This document shows positions 1 through 11,800 of a stretch of DNA of 64,000 nt, piece by piece. Source of the stretch: Diospyros lotus (lineage: Eukaryota > Streptophyta > Magnoliopsida > Ericales > Ebenaceae). Made by a program: the position numbers and the translations under genes. The number at the start of each line of letters is the position of its first letter. Within the stretch, counting starts at the first letter, position 1. The notes below the pieces were generated by a model that saw only the letters and a list, made by a program, of their open reading frames with translations, had not been told where the DNA came from and did no database searches. Location of the stretch: contig NC_068339.1 in assembly GCF_014633365.1 (NCBI RefSeq), positions 34,729,316-34,793,315 on the forward strand, in the 5' to 3' direction.

Positions 1-2353
1 AACCTGTCGGGTGGTAACTAAGGGATGGATCCCCAATGTGATGGGCAACTATATTGACCTTGTCACTAGGATTGCCTCTCCAGTAAAGCTATATAGAGGG
101 GATGACATGACTTCAATCCATCATGTGCGATGTGTATCTTCTCAAAATAATTCCAATATAGGAAGGTTAATAGAGCTCCCACTGCCTACCAAAATTCACT
201 TGATCGAGTGCTTTGTAGTCACGATTGAGATTACCAAGGGCTCGTCATGGGGCATCATCACATTTTCCTGGTTTTTCGGGGTGAATATGATTAGATCTTC
301 ATCTTCTTCAATTTTTGCCACAGAATCTAAGTGTAATGCTTGGTGGGTGAATGCTTTTTGCGCTGCTGAGGAGTCCCTTGCTAAGTTTTTTCCCCCAAAT
401 ATAATGTGGATCCTTTCCATAGTGGGCTTGTTGTCATTTCCCTTAGGCCCCGGCGTTTCCTTATTTTGCCTTTGGTTTCTTTCCTATTCCCTTTGCTTAG
501 GCTGTGGGCCATTTCTCATTTTTTGGTTGTCTTTCCTAGGGCAAGTAGGTCACCAGCGATTTTCTTGTCTCGCTTTATCCCCTGCTAGACTGCGGTTTGG
601 GGTTGTCAAGCAAAAACCTATCCAACTTCCCCTGTTTAATTAATTGTTCAATCTGATTATGCAACTCTCAACATTGCTCAGTAGTGTGACTTGTGCACTC
701 ATGGAACTTATAAAAAGCATCCATGTTTCTTCCTAGGGGTTGGTTTGAGCATGGAGGGAAGCTTATCAAACCAATGTGGGCTATAGATGAGAGAATGGTG
801 ACCCTTGGCTCCTTAAGAGGAGTGAAGTTTCAGAAATGCACTTACGGGGGCTCTTCCCATCTTGACATTTTTTCTATTTTACTAGACCTTGTGTCACTTT
901 GCCTCATCTTTTTCTTGACTTCATATGATCCCAAAATTTCCATCTACACCACAAAATGATCTTCCTAGACGAACATTTCTATCATCGAGGTTGGTTGGGG
1001 AAAGGCCAAGGATTCCTTTAAGGGAGCAAAAGTGGCCCCATGAAGCAGGGGAGAAGCCACTAGCTGATTGGGAGATACTTCACTTCTTGGCCGGAACTTA
1101 AAAAATGAACCATATACTGCTACAGGGGCTCGTTTAGCTTTTATTGTAGACTCATCAAATACATAGTGTTTTTTTTGGAATATGAGTGACAAATGCTTCT
1201 AAGAACCCTTTCTTTAATTGCTCAAACAAACCACTGTGGCTAGCGAGTAACTCAGTGAACCACTGATGAGCCTACTCGGCTAGGGAGAGGGGGAAGGCTT
1301 AACACCTTGTAATCTCATTCCATCCATGTAATACGATTACTACCACAAAACACTACACATGCTGCTCTAGGTCCTCCCTTTCGAAATACACTGGTAGCTG
1401 AGGCAAATTTGAACCCTGGCTATAATGGTTGTCTCAAGAGTTTATCAGACAGAGGGAATCCCTTTGAGGGCACCCCCACAGGGCTAGCACCTCCTTGATG
1501 ATTCACTTCACATCCGCAGCCTTGAGTGACTCAAGCTAGGACTTTTCTTTTAGAGGATGAGGTATGTAAAGGGCTCTAGATGGGGTGTTTTTAGTAGTTT
1601 CTTCGTACACGGGTGATTTCCCGAATCGTCAACCATGTTCAGCTTGAGAGTTCGTTTGGTCTGAGCCCCGATTGTTTGGCCGGGTCATCTCCATTCTTGC
1701 CCTATGCCGGGTTACCCTTTAACGACCAATAAGAGAAGGCTACCTTCCTCCTTCCATGAACGAGGATCCCATGCATGGTTGTTGAATATTGGGCATCATC
1801 TCATGTAGGAAGGAGATTATCCCTTGCATCTTTCATGCATTCTCTTCATTGCTTCATTGAAGATCATCATTTCTTCATTTTAGCTCCTTGTAGTTTTGTT
1901 TGAGTTATTCATAATCTGTCAGCAAGATTGTGGGTGGCACCACCCCCAGAGGTCTAGGTCTAGGATAACCTGAAGTAGCCACTGGCTTTCTCCTTGGGAT
2001 CAAAGATTGCCTAAGGGAATTTTGCTCTTGATTATCAGCTCCACATGTGGAATGGGGCATCCATGCATTATGACGTACCCCCCAAGCTCTATGAGGTGCA
2101 CTTCACCTTGATCAAATGGCTCTCTGTCCCCCGTTTCAGCATTCAAGTTCTCCCTATTATGAGGGACATCTTCTGAATGGACTCCTTCATTTATGTTGGC
2201 TTTTAAAGGCCGAGGTGTTGGGGGGTGGACTTGGTTGGGGTTGTTAGTGGCACCAGTCCAGGTTCAGTTGCTTCTTCATGTTTGATCAGGAGGGATGCTT
2301 AGAATGGTCTATCTTGTTGTCCTTACCATTTTGTATTGATTTTCAGTCACTAT
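1..2353 (-). pseudogene. Ty3/gypsy gag-protease remnant (Tat/Athila-like)
   Basis: Decayed gag and start of protease, read on the minus strand; the window edge cuts it. Around 610-725 the translation has a gag C-terminal signature (a CX..HTTEQC knuckle-like motif, then an HNQIEQLIKQGKL stretch with one stop). At 196-420 comes INxIFGG-like text (here IHIIFGGKNLARDSS) and PHDEPLVISI, which precede the protease active site in Tat-type gypsy elements. At 1-190 LYSFTGEA and LPITLG match the segment after the active site. Several stops and frameshifts make it non-functional. The 720-2353 part is more weakly recognisable as gag (an ESLAFPQPTSMIEMF stretch near 965-1020). Lineage is by family resemblance only. 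Confidence 0.7.
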
Positions 2354-2373
2354 TTCTCACAGATGGTGCCAAA
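2354..2373 (-). other. Primer-binding-site-like sequence
   Basis: On the minus strand this reads TTTGGCACCATCTGTGAGAA, close to the TTTGGCGCCGTCTGTGGGAA sequence that commonly follows the 5' LTR in plant Tat-like gypsy elements. It lies upstream of the gag remnant in the right orientation, so it probably marks the LTR/internal boundary. Confidence 0.5.
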
Positions 2374-2800
2374 TTGTTCTAACATGGGAACGATCTCTGG
2401 ATTGACAATGCTTGTTAAGAACATGGGATGAGTCTCTTGAGAGAAACTGTGTCCCAAAAGAAAAGAGTCTCCCAAAAGAAATGATTCTCTTGAAAGAGAT
2501 GAGTGTCCCGAAAGAATGCCTCTCAAGAATGGGTGTGTCTGAGATGTAAGGCTTCCAAGAGGAAATAGTATTCTTTCGGGAAGGATGCGGATGGCTTTCA
2601 GGAAGGATGAAGCTCTTTTGGGAAGGTGTAGATGGCTTTCGTGAAGGATGAAGGTCTTTTGGGAAGGTGTGCCGGCGACTTCTGGAGAATTGGTGAATCT
2701 CTCAGGAAGTTTTGATTTAGCTTTCAGAAAGGATACGATCCTCTTAGGAAGGAATAGTACTTTGATTGGCTCTTTTCGTATCATTGTTAACACCAACAAA
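2374..2800 (-). repeat. LTR 3' end with repeated CTTTCGGGAAGG-type motif
   Basis: Directly upstream (minus strand) of the primer-binding-like site, so probably the U5 end of the LTR. It holds about ten degenerate copies of a 'tcccgaaaga / ctttcgggaagg' motif in both orientations, including a perfect 12-bp inverted pair (TCCCGAAAGAAT and its complement near 2,505 and 2,570). An open frame of about 149 codons here is a product of the repeats, not a gene. The far end of the LTR was not found. Confidence 0.4.
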
Positions 2801-3570
2801 AGGGATTAGAAGGCTCACATCTGATGATTAAGTTAGTACCTAAAGCAAACAATTAATTACCTGAAAGAAAATAGTAAGAATATGATGTGCCCAAAATACC
2901 AAAGAAATACTAACACCCCTTGTTTGATAAGAAAATTCGCCACAAATAAGAAAATACCAGTTTTGATTCACCACACTCTAAGATGGAAGAAGGAAGAGTG
3001 ATAAGAATCAAATAAATTCGCCACTAAACAAATAAATTGCTCAGGTAAGAATTAGGGTAAAAATGCTCTTTGCACTTTCTTCATAAAAATGTTCATGCCA
3101 AAACATTACAAGATCACACAAATAAATGTTAGTCTTGTTGATAAATTACAATTATTAAAGACAAACTTAATAATTAAATATAGACAACATCATTGCCTCT
3201 TTTGACAAAAGAGGGTTGATGATGATAAAAGACACACCAAAAGCATAAAGTAGAAAAAACATCATCATGCCACTTTTGTGAAAGAGAATCATGATTGCCT
3301 CTTTTGATAAAAAGTGACTATTGATGATAAAAGATACACCAAAAACATAAAGTAGAAAACATCATCATGTCACTTTTGACAAAGGGAATCATGATAATAA
3401 AACAAAATGATATATAAAAGACAAAACACCCTCAAACTTAAAGGATAAATGAATGGTGATATCATGCATGATATCAATTATGAGACTTGGACTTGTTGGA
3501 AAGATTTGGTCCTAACAGATGGGCTGATTACTTAGGCTTGATCATGGAGTGCCTAGGTTGCATTTTGGTC
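2801..3570. repeat. Non-coding stretch with ~103-bp tandem repeat
   Basis: AT-rich, no coding signal. Between about 3,190 and 3,400 two adjacent copies of a ~103-bp unit occur (gcctcttttga...gataaaagacacacc...aaagtagaaaa...catcatcatg). It lies between the gag remnant and the C-terminal end of the next gypsy integrase, so it probably holds 3' non-coding or LTR sequence of one or both; no termini could be defined. Confidence 0.4.
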
Positions 3571-4763
3571 CTAGGCTTCCAAGCAAACGAGCAATGTGAT
3601 TAATTTTGGCTTTAACTCATTCACTTTGAATTCTAACTCTTCCAAATGGGTTAGAGTCTTCCCAATAAATAACTCAAGTTCCTTTTGAAATTGTTTAGCC
3701 CTGAAACGAGTAACTAGCCTAAGACTTAGAGTTATATGCTCTTGGATAACCCTTGCCTTTACATCTTTACCATTCACATTATCATCCCCTAGTTGAATAG
3801 GATTTGACCTCAAATCCAACTCTTTGGTGTTCTCCAAATAAGGTGTTAAATCCCTCACATTGAATGTAGTTGATACTTGATAATCACTCGGTAAGTCAAT
3901 CTTGTATGCATTGTCATTCACCATTTCTAATACTTTGAAAGGACCATATGCTTGTAGCATAAGTTTAGACCTCTGCTTGTTTAGAAATCGCTCTTTTCGA
4001 AGATAAATCCACACAAGATCACCTAGAGCAAATCGAACTTGCTTTCTTCCTTTATTTGCTACTTTCTCATAGGTTGCATTTCGCTTCTCTATTTATTGTT
4101 TCAAACTTTCATTCAACTTCTTGATCAAGTTAGCCTTCATTTCTCCATCCAAACATGTCATTAAGTGGAAGTGGTGTTGAATCAATTGGTGTAATGGGAT
4201 TAAATCCATAAACCACTTTTAATGGAGAATGTTTGGTTACACTATGCACACTCCTGTTATATGCAAACTCAACAAAAGCCAAGCACTCATCCCAATTCTT
4301 CAAATTTTTATTAATAATAGCTCTAAGTAAAGAAAAAAGTGTACAATTTACCACTTTGATTTTGTCCATCAGTTTGAGGATGACAAGCGGTACTAAAGAG
4401 CAACATTGTGCCAAGCTTCTTCCACAATGTCTTCCAAAAGTAACTCAAGAATTTCGTGTCCCAATCAAACACTATACTCCTTGGTATTCCATGCAATCTT
4501 ACAATGTCTCAAAAGAATAAGTCCACCACATGAGAAACATCATCAATTTTGTGACAAGGCAAAAAGTGAGACATCTTTGAGAACCTATCAACAACCACCA
4601 TGATTGAATCATTTCCTGCTTGTGTTCATAGCAATCCAAACACAAGATCCATGTTCACATCAATCCAAGGTGGATTCGAAATAGGTAATGGCATGTATAA
4701 CCCATGAGTAGCTTTCTTGCTTTTCTCCTTCTTACAAGTTACACACATTTCTAGCACTCGATG
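3571..4763 (-). pseudogene. Ty3/gypsy integrase, catalytic core to C-terminus (split gene, part 2)
   Basis: C-terminal two thirds of a gypsy integrase on the minus strand, in several frames. From high to low coordinate: the core start ([17 protein letters not shown]), [12 protein letters not shown], the HPQTDGQ region, then [21 protein letters not shown] at about 4,200-4,320, then the C-terminal SH3-like part (MLQAYGPFKVLEMVNDNAYKI, TFNVRDLTPYL, DLRSNPIQ) at 3,571-4,014. At least two frameshifts and several stops are visible. The N-terminal zinc-binding part lies at 8,529-8,700, displaced by the LTR insertion at 4,764. No chromodomain was seen. A relic; the insertion is younger than the integrase. 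Confidence 0.85.
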
Positions 4764-5219
4764 TGAAAGTAAAGTAAGATCGCTACGGGGCAAGCAGCGT
4801 AGTTCAAAATTTTTGAACCTTACCTTGATCCCAGCAATTGGATCAACGTCGAAATCAAATCATTCACATACAAATAAAATAAATCTAACCTTTAGATTTT
4901 TGAGTCGTTCACAAATTTGAGCCGTCCAAGCATCCGACCTCTAACTTGTGATACGCGGCACGCGTCCGTTGGCAAGGAGAGCGGAATAGGAGTGCTAGCT
5001 CCTTCTCCTTTTTCAAGGCTTGTGTATGGATGGAAAAGAATGCTCACATTTCAAATTGATGCCAAAAAGAAACGGGGAAGAGTGAATGGCAATTCATTTT
5101 TCAACTCTTGAAAAACTACATAAACATCCACACCCTTTAGGCAACCCATAAAGGGATATTTATAGAGAAACATTCTAGGGTTTCTTAAACCCTAATGGAT
5201 TGGGTTAGCTCATTAATCC

Positions 5220-5520
5220 TAGTTGAATTAGAATTTTAAGTGGGCTTATCCTAGTCTAAGTAAAAATATAATTAAGTGGCCCAAATCCAATTATATGTTT
5301 AAATAAAATATTTTGGCCCAAATCTAATTCAAGCCCAAATATTTAATTTAATATTTAACCCAAATCTAATTTAGTCCAAATATAATATTTAATATTTAAT
5401 ATTTGACCCAAATCCAATTTAATCCAAATATAATATTTAATTTAATATTTGGCACAAATCCAATTTAGTCAAAATATTAACTTAAGCCCAAATATATATT
5501 TTATTTCCTATTTGTCACTC
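5220..5520 (-). repeat. 'GCCCAAAT-AATTTA' repeat tract in LTR
   Basis: Degenerate ~33-bp repeats built around gCCCAAATc-aATTTA, about ten units here and a matching tract at about 6,180-6,380 in the nested copy. In LTR orientation they read as repeated ATTTGGGC, partly overlapping TGGGCC/T site II-type motifs upstream of the TATA box. Confidence 0.6.
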
Positions 5521-5824
5521 TAATAAATAAAAAATTATTAAATTAGAAACTCATTCCTAATTTAATCAATTGCCATTTTTAGGAAACTCTTTCCTTTATG
5601 ATGACCCCTCGTCATATCGACGTCATTACGTATATTTGTTCTTTTTCTGTGAGAACCTACGATGGCACAACTTCTTGCCGAAGTGTCCCACTTAACCATA
5701 TGTCCGCTCTCTTGGTTTAAGCAAAGATCGTGCCTATTGCATATAACTCATTAGGCTTCCGAATATATTGACAATGTGTCAGTATGAACACATAAGACAA
5801 GATTGGCCTCTAGTAAGGCGTCAT

Positions 5825-7618
5825 TAAAAGTAAAGCAAGATCGCTACGGGGCAAGCAACGTAGTTCAAAATTTTGAACCTTTAGATTATCGAGTCGTTCG
5901 CGGATTCGAGCCGTCCAAGCGTCCGGCCTCTAACTCGTGATACGGGGCACGCGTCCGTTGGCAAGGAGAGCGGAATAGGAGTGCTAGCTCCTTCTCCTTT
6001 GCGCGACTTGTGTATGGACGGTAAAAGAATCGATTTTCAACTCTTGAAAACCAACAAAATAAAAGTGGCTTAATTTGGGCATCCCATAAAGGGCTATATA
6101 TAGGGAGGCAACCTCCTAGGGTTTCCCAAACCCTAATGGACATGGATTGGGTTAGCCCATTAATCCTAGTCCAACTAGAGATTAAAGTGGCCCAAATCCA
6201 TTTATAAAATATTTGGCCAAAATCTAATTTAAGCCCAAATATTTAATATTTAATATTTGGCCCAAATCTAATTTAGCCCAAATATAATATTTATTATTTA
6301 ATATTTGACCCAAATCTAATTTAGCCCAAATATTTAATTTAATTTAATATTTGACCCAAATACTTTATTTAACCCAAGTGTTAAATTAAGCCTAAATTAT
6401 TAAATTAGAAACTTCTTTTCTAATTTAATCATTAAGTTAGAAACTACTTTCTAATTTAATCAATTGTTATTTTAGGAAACCTTTTCCTTTATGACGACCC
6501 CTCGTCATATTTACGTCATTACGTCTGTTTGTTCTTTTCCCGTGAGAACCTACGACAGCACAACTTCTTGCCGAAGTGTCCCACTTAACCATACGTCCGC
6601 TTTCCTGGTTTAAGCCAAGGACCGTGCCTATTGCGTATGACTCATTAGGCTCCCGAATATGTTGGCAATGTGTCGGTACAAACACATAAGACAAGATTGG
6701 CCTCTAGCAGGGCATCATGCCTACCCAATTATTCAGAAGGATTCATAATCCGCAAATAACCTTTCACGAGCATGGTTACCGTGTAATTCGATCCGCTCGT
6801 CAATGTATCTTATGTGATCTCAAGTATGGCGATGTGTTGCTTGATAACGATCACATGAGTTTTCTTCGGTCTTCTAGATATCTTCACTTAATAGAAAGTA
6901 AATCAATAACTCCTTATTGATCTCTTTTACCATGGCCATGGATTTAAAGTGAATATCCACCGAAGGCGCCTTAGATACATCATCCTCTATCAAGGGATAG
7001 ACGAGTCCCATCTTGGTTATGCACCCATCTCCATAAGCCTCACGATATGCCCAACGATCGCCCACGTGCAGCCTTTATCTAGGCCCATCGAAACGATGTC
7101 AAAGCATATCGGTCTTCTTATGAGATGACCGTGACAACCTCAGGTCCAAGGATTAGTTACACCCATCCCGTATGAGAATTCCATCAACATATAACCAAAA
7201 TGGATTCTCATGGCGAGTCATGTCCAGTGACACGTTCTCCAACATTGGTCACCTATGTACTTGTCTAGGCATCCCCATGCCTATGGGTGTGAGACCCCTA
7301 TTGCTATCACATAGCAAAAACATAGCACATACAAGTCTTACCGCAATTGTCAATGTCCATTCTTGACATTGCTACAACTTGGGACGTTTAATGATGTCTA
7401 GAAACTGTGATGCATCATCTCACATCTTTATAGATTATTCACAGTATACATCATATGGACTTCTATCTAGTTTCATTCGGTTATTATAATAATAACAAGA
7501 AACTAATAGAATGACTTCTTGTGAATTTGAATAACTCTTTATTCAAATAATAACATGATTACAATTGTCAGTGTACAACATGTCCAATTTGATTGGGTCT
7601 AGAGCACCTACACTAACA
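5825..7618 (-). mobile_element. Second LTR of the same family nested inside the first
   Basis: A 1.79-kb copy with its own termini (plus-strand left end TAAAAGTAAAGC, right end CACTAACA) interrupts the outer LTR. The flanks share TCAT (5,821-5,824 and 7,619-7,622), an imperfect 5-bp TSD. Both halves resemble the flanking halves of the outer LTR at obviously high identity, which makes the block look like two tandem duplications; nested insertion explains both at once. The promoter region around 6,080-6,160 holds CTATATATAG, telo-box and TGGGCT-type motifs. Confidence 0.65.
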
Positions 7619-8528
7619 TCATGCCTATCCAATTATTCAGAAGGATTCATAATCTGTAAATAATCTTTCATGAGCATGGTTGCCATGTAATTCGATCCTC
7701 TTGTCAATGTATCATATGTGATCTTAAGTCTGGCAATGTGTTGCTTGATTATGATCACATGAGTTTTTCTTCGGTCATTTGGATGTCTTCACTTAATAGA
7801 AAATGAATCAATAACTCCTTATTGATCTCTTTCACCATGGCCATGGATTTAAAGTGAATATCCACCGAAGGTGCCTTAGATACATCATCCTCTATTAAGG
7901 GATAGATGAGTCCCATCTTGGTTATGCACCCATCTCCATAAGCCTCATGATATGCCCAACGATCGGCCACGTGCAACCTTTGTCTAGGCCCATCGAAACG
8001 ATGTCAAAACACATCGGTCTTCTTATGAGATGACCGTGACAACCTCAGGTCCAAGAATTAGTTACACCAATCTCATATGAGAATACCATCAACATATAAC
8101 AAAAATAAATTCTCATGGCGAGTCATGTCCAGTGATACGTTCTCCAACATTGGTCACCTATATACTTGTCTAGGCAGCCCCATGCCTATGGGTGTGAGAT
8201 CCCCATTGCTATCACATAGCAAAAACATAGCACATGCAAGTCTTACGACAATTTTTAATGTCCATTCTTGACATTGCTACGACTTGGGACGTTTAATGAT
8301 GTCTAGAAACTGTGATGCATCATCTCACATCTTTATAGATTAATCACAGTATACATCATATGGACTTCTATCTAGTTTCATTTGGTTATTACAATAATAA
8401 CAAGAAACTAATAGAATGACTTATTGTGAACTTGAATAACTCCTTATTCAATAATAAATATGATTACAATTGTTAATGTATAACATGCTCAATCTAATTG
8501 GGTCTAGAGCACCTACACTAACACGATG

Positions 8529-8700
8529 CACATCTCTAATCATTCCTGGCCAATAGAAGTGTTCTTTAACAAGCTCCAAAGTCTTATTCTCACCAAAATG
8601 ACTAGCTAAGCCTCCCACATGTGCGTCCCTCACCAAGAGTTCCCTTATAGACCTATTAGGAATACAAAGTCTATTGGTTTCACTAATGGAAAATATATCC
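8529..8700 (-). pseudogene. Ty3/gypsy integrase zinc-binding domain (split gene, part 1)
   Basis: Minus-strand translation LLVRDAHVGGLASHFG, then ENKTLELVKEHFYWPGMIRDVHR, is the H..H half of the integrase HHCC domain. The CC half (CVTCKKEKS) continues at about 4,700-4,763 on the far side of the LTR insertion. Upstream RT/RNase H is absent: the sequence changes to a Copia-type LTR fragment near 8,700. Confidence 0.8.
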
Positions 8701-9051
8701 TAAGGGGGGGTGAATTGGGATTCATATAAATTTTTTGATAATTAAAACATTGATTGATGGCAGAACACTATGTTTCAAAATATAGGGTATATGTTTCGAA
8801 ATAAACCTTTCTGTTAAGTAGGTTTCAAAACCTACTATATATGTTTCGAAGTATACCTCACTGTTTTGCTTGTTTCGAAATATAGAATGTATGTTTCAAA
8901 ATATACTTTTTTGTTTTGCTTGATTCGAAATCTTTTAGCATGTATTTCAAAGTAATGATCTTTGGAAAAGATGGTTTACATAAGTAAGAGTATACCAACG
9001 GTGTTTGAGATCAAAGATAGGTACTTATGTGCTGTATCACCCACCCTATAT
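8701..9051. repeat. Copia-type LTR fragment with TTTCGAAA-motif array
   Basis: Begins with 'ctaaggggggggtgaattggg', text typical of Copia LTR ends in plants. From 8,760 to 8,955 about nine copies of a 'tgtttcgaaatata'-like unit follow, centred on the palindrome TTCGAA. No coding sequence and no complete termini. Confidence 0.45.
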
Positions 9052-9539
9052 TGTCACTTTTTATCCTTTTTTTTTTAGTTATAACAAAGATTATTTAGCA
9101 GCTCAAATTATCAAATAAAAGAGTGAGGCGTTTAGACTCGCCAGTGCACGAGTGTAATCATAGTAGAAATTTATAATTTTTGGATAAGTCCAGGTTAGTT
9201 CTCAGGGAGATTACTCATGGAAAAAGGTAATCACACCCTAGGTTGCACGGAAACGGAAACGCGGGGTAAACTGTAAATTTAAAAAATATAGGGGTTTTTT
9301 TATAAATATAATTTTTAATATAAAAAAATAAAAAAATTCAAATATAAACAATAAACATAAGTTCCATAATGTATTCAAACAAACATAAACATAAAGTCCA
9401 CAATGCATTCAAATAACCATCAACAATATTAAGAAAGTTATATTATCCTTACATGACTTAGTAATTAAAAACAAACATAGAATTTAAATAACAGAATCAA
9501 ACATAATCCAGTTTATAAAAGTTCATTCAGTTCATCATG

Positions 9540-11800
9540 CTATGTCTCTATAAACTGGCTAATATCTTCGTCAAAGAGTACAAACTCCAACTCTGGTTCA
9601 TCTAAGGAGAGATTAGCAAATTCGAGAATACCCACATCTTCCATACTTCCAAATTCATCTCCACCTATATCCCACATCTTTGTCTTCTCGTCATAATATT
9701 GGGAGGTGTTTCTCGATAAAAGACGAAGATTGTTATGAACAAAGACCAAATCCTCTGCACGTTTTGGAGTTAATTTATTCCTTCTAAATGAATGAACGAA
9801 AGAATAAGTACTCCAATTCCTTTCAGAACAAGATGAAGAAGTAGGTTGTCCAAGCACCTTAAAAGCTAACCTTTGAAGCAAAGGAGCACGTGAACCATAA
9901 CATGCCCACCATTTCCTAGGTTCCCTGTCATAACTATTCAAGATAGCATCTGGGTCTCCAAATGGCCCACTTTTGAGAGAAAAATAAGCAAACTCATCAT
10001 CAACAATAGCACGCTCATCTGGATTAGGAAAAAGTCTCCTAAAACACTTCATTCTTTATGTGGAGACATCTCCATCCATATGTGGAGGCATTCTACCTTC
10101 TTTTTCTTGAAGCCATTTATCACTATAATACCTTCAAAAGACAAAATCAACAAAAATTTAAAAATAAAAAGAATAATACATAGAGTATTGAATTAGTAAG
10201 AAATAAATATTGAATTTAAAAATTACCTCAGGTTCAAAGAATGAGCTAGGCAATGTAATGGAGTGCTATGTTTTGTCCAACGAGCAAGAAGAATACGATG
10301 AATGACATGAAAAAATGATGAAAAATCACTTGGTAGCTTGCCTTCATGATCATAAATAACCTTCTTCATGTTGAAAATCATAGAATCCCACATCTCATAG
10401 ACCAAATGAAGGCATGGTTTGTTTGTATCACAAACTCTAATCATATCATAAATAGGTGCTGTGAAAGCGAGAATATAATTAATTTTTTCCCAAAAATTCT
10501 CATTCACAACCAATTCATGAACAAATCGAGCTTTTCCTTGGTCGTCATCTCGATATTGTGCCCATTCATCACTCATAACCATTGCTTCAAGTGCACGTCT
10601 AAGAAGTTTAAATCTTTTAAGTATAACAACAATAGAAGCAAATCGAGTGTCAGCAATTGCAAGCAACTTCAAAGAACTAAACCGATTGAACATGGCCAAT
10701 CTCATTGAATGATTCATTATAAATTTTTTTATGACCAAAGCATCTCCATGCACTTCAGTGATCCAATGACACTCATCATATGTCTCTTGATTACTTTCTA
10801 AATTCCTAGCTGCACATATATTCTTCAAAGCAAGATTAAGTGTATGGACAATACAAGGAGTCCAATAAATATGTGGAAACATACCCTCAATGATTTCCCC
10901 AGCTCCCTTGCAATTAGCAGCATTATAGGTAATGATTTGTACAACTTTTTGGTCACCAACTTCATCTATTACCTCTTTCATCAAATTAGCAATAAATTGT
11001 TTATCCTTTACTTCACTTGAACAATTCACAGATTTGATAAACATTGGACCATTTTCAGAAACAACCAAAAAATTAATCAAGAGTCTTCTTTGTGGGTCAC
11101 TCCGACCATCAGTAACAATGCTAACACCTTTTCCCAACCAAGTGCTTTTAATAGGTTCTAGCAATTTTTCAACATTTGCCTTTTCTTGTTGAAGTAATGT
11201 GGTCCTTAACTTATTATAACCCGGAGGCACATAACCACTTAATGGATGATTAGCAGCAAATGAATAAGAACTCAGATAATATGGGTTTCTAGCAAGATTA
11301 AAAGGCAAACCCCCAGTATAAAACATCCTAGCAATCTCAGCATCTAATTGTGCTCTAGTTTGCATGTCAAAAGCTTTCGCAAGAGGTGAATCCATGGATT
11401 TTCTTTTCTTTAAATGTTCTAAAACACTTGGTTCATGTAAAGACAAAGAAGGCCCCAAAGAAACACTACTAGTCGGTAATGGCACTTGCTTATGTTGTAA
11501 ACTTGATAATCTTTCTTCAACTTCTCTTTCAACTTTTTTCATCTCAACTATAATTTCAGGACTTACCTTTGTACAACAAGCAATTCCTTTCCCACTGATA
11601 CTTAATAGATGAACCCTAACTCTTGTGTATGTCCCAAATTTTTGCAAACCACAAAAGTTGCAAGTCCATTTCCAACTACCCCCTCCTTCTCCCATTTTCT
11701 CCATTCTAGTCACATATTTCCATAATGGACTATTTTCCTCATCCTTATTTTTTGATGAAATACTGCTGCTAGATCCTAAACTTGAAGTTGAATCAGCCAT
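9540..11800 (-). pseudogene. hAT transposase (BED finger, DUF659, hAT C-terminal dimerisation)
   Basis: Cut-and-paste transposase, minus strand. Start chosen at 11,800 (MADSTSS), just before a BED zinc finger (SPLWKYVTRMEK...WTCNFCGLQ...HLL). A DUF659-like segment follows (FLVVSENGPMFIKSVNCS, VVQIITYNAANCKGAGE, YWTPCIVHTLNLALK). The C-terminal hAT dimerisation domain is well kept (WWACYGSRAPLLQRLAFKVL, SSCSERNWS, NKLTPKRAEDLVFVHNNLRLL). A clean 95-bp GT-AG intron is predicted at 10,132-10,226; removing it joins LAHSLNLR to YYSDKWLQEKEG, the usual hAT spacing. One TAA stop remains at about 10,056 just after this join, so this copy is probably dead, though only by one codon. Otherwise frames are intact over about 700 codons. 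Confidence 0.85.

Larger units (their letters stand above)
4764..8523 (-). mobile_element. Angela/BARE-type Copia LTR (solo), containing a second LTR
   Basis: On the minus strand it begins TGTTAGTGTAGG and ends CTTTACTTTCA, bounded by a perfect 5-bp TSD CGATG (4,759-4,763 and 8,524-8,528). Without the nested copy (5,825-7,618) the outer LTR is about 1.96 kb. There is no coding sequence. Start motif, length, a TATA box and a U5 end with repeated 'gcccaaat' text fit the Angela/BARE type of Copia LTR; this is a motif judgement. It lies inside the gypsy integrase. Confidence 0.75.

Noticed and set aside
11..643. 210-codon open frame on the plus strand
   Set aside because: It lies antisense to the recognisable gypsy gag-protease remnant and has no domain of its own.
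2350..2799. 149-codon open frame on the minus strand
   Set aside because: Low-complexity peptide made by the CTTTCGGGAAGG repeats in an LTR; no domain.
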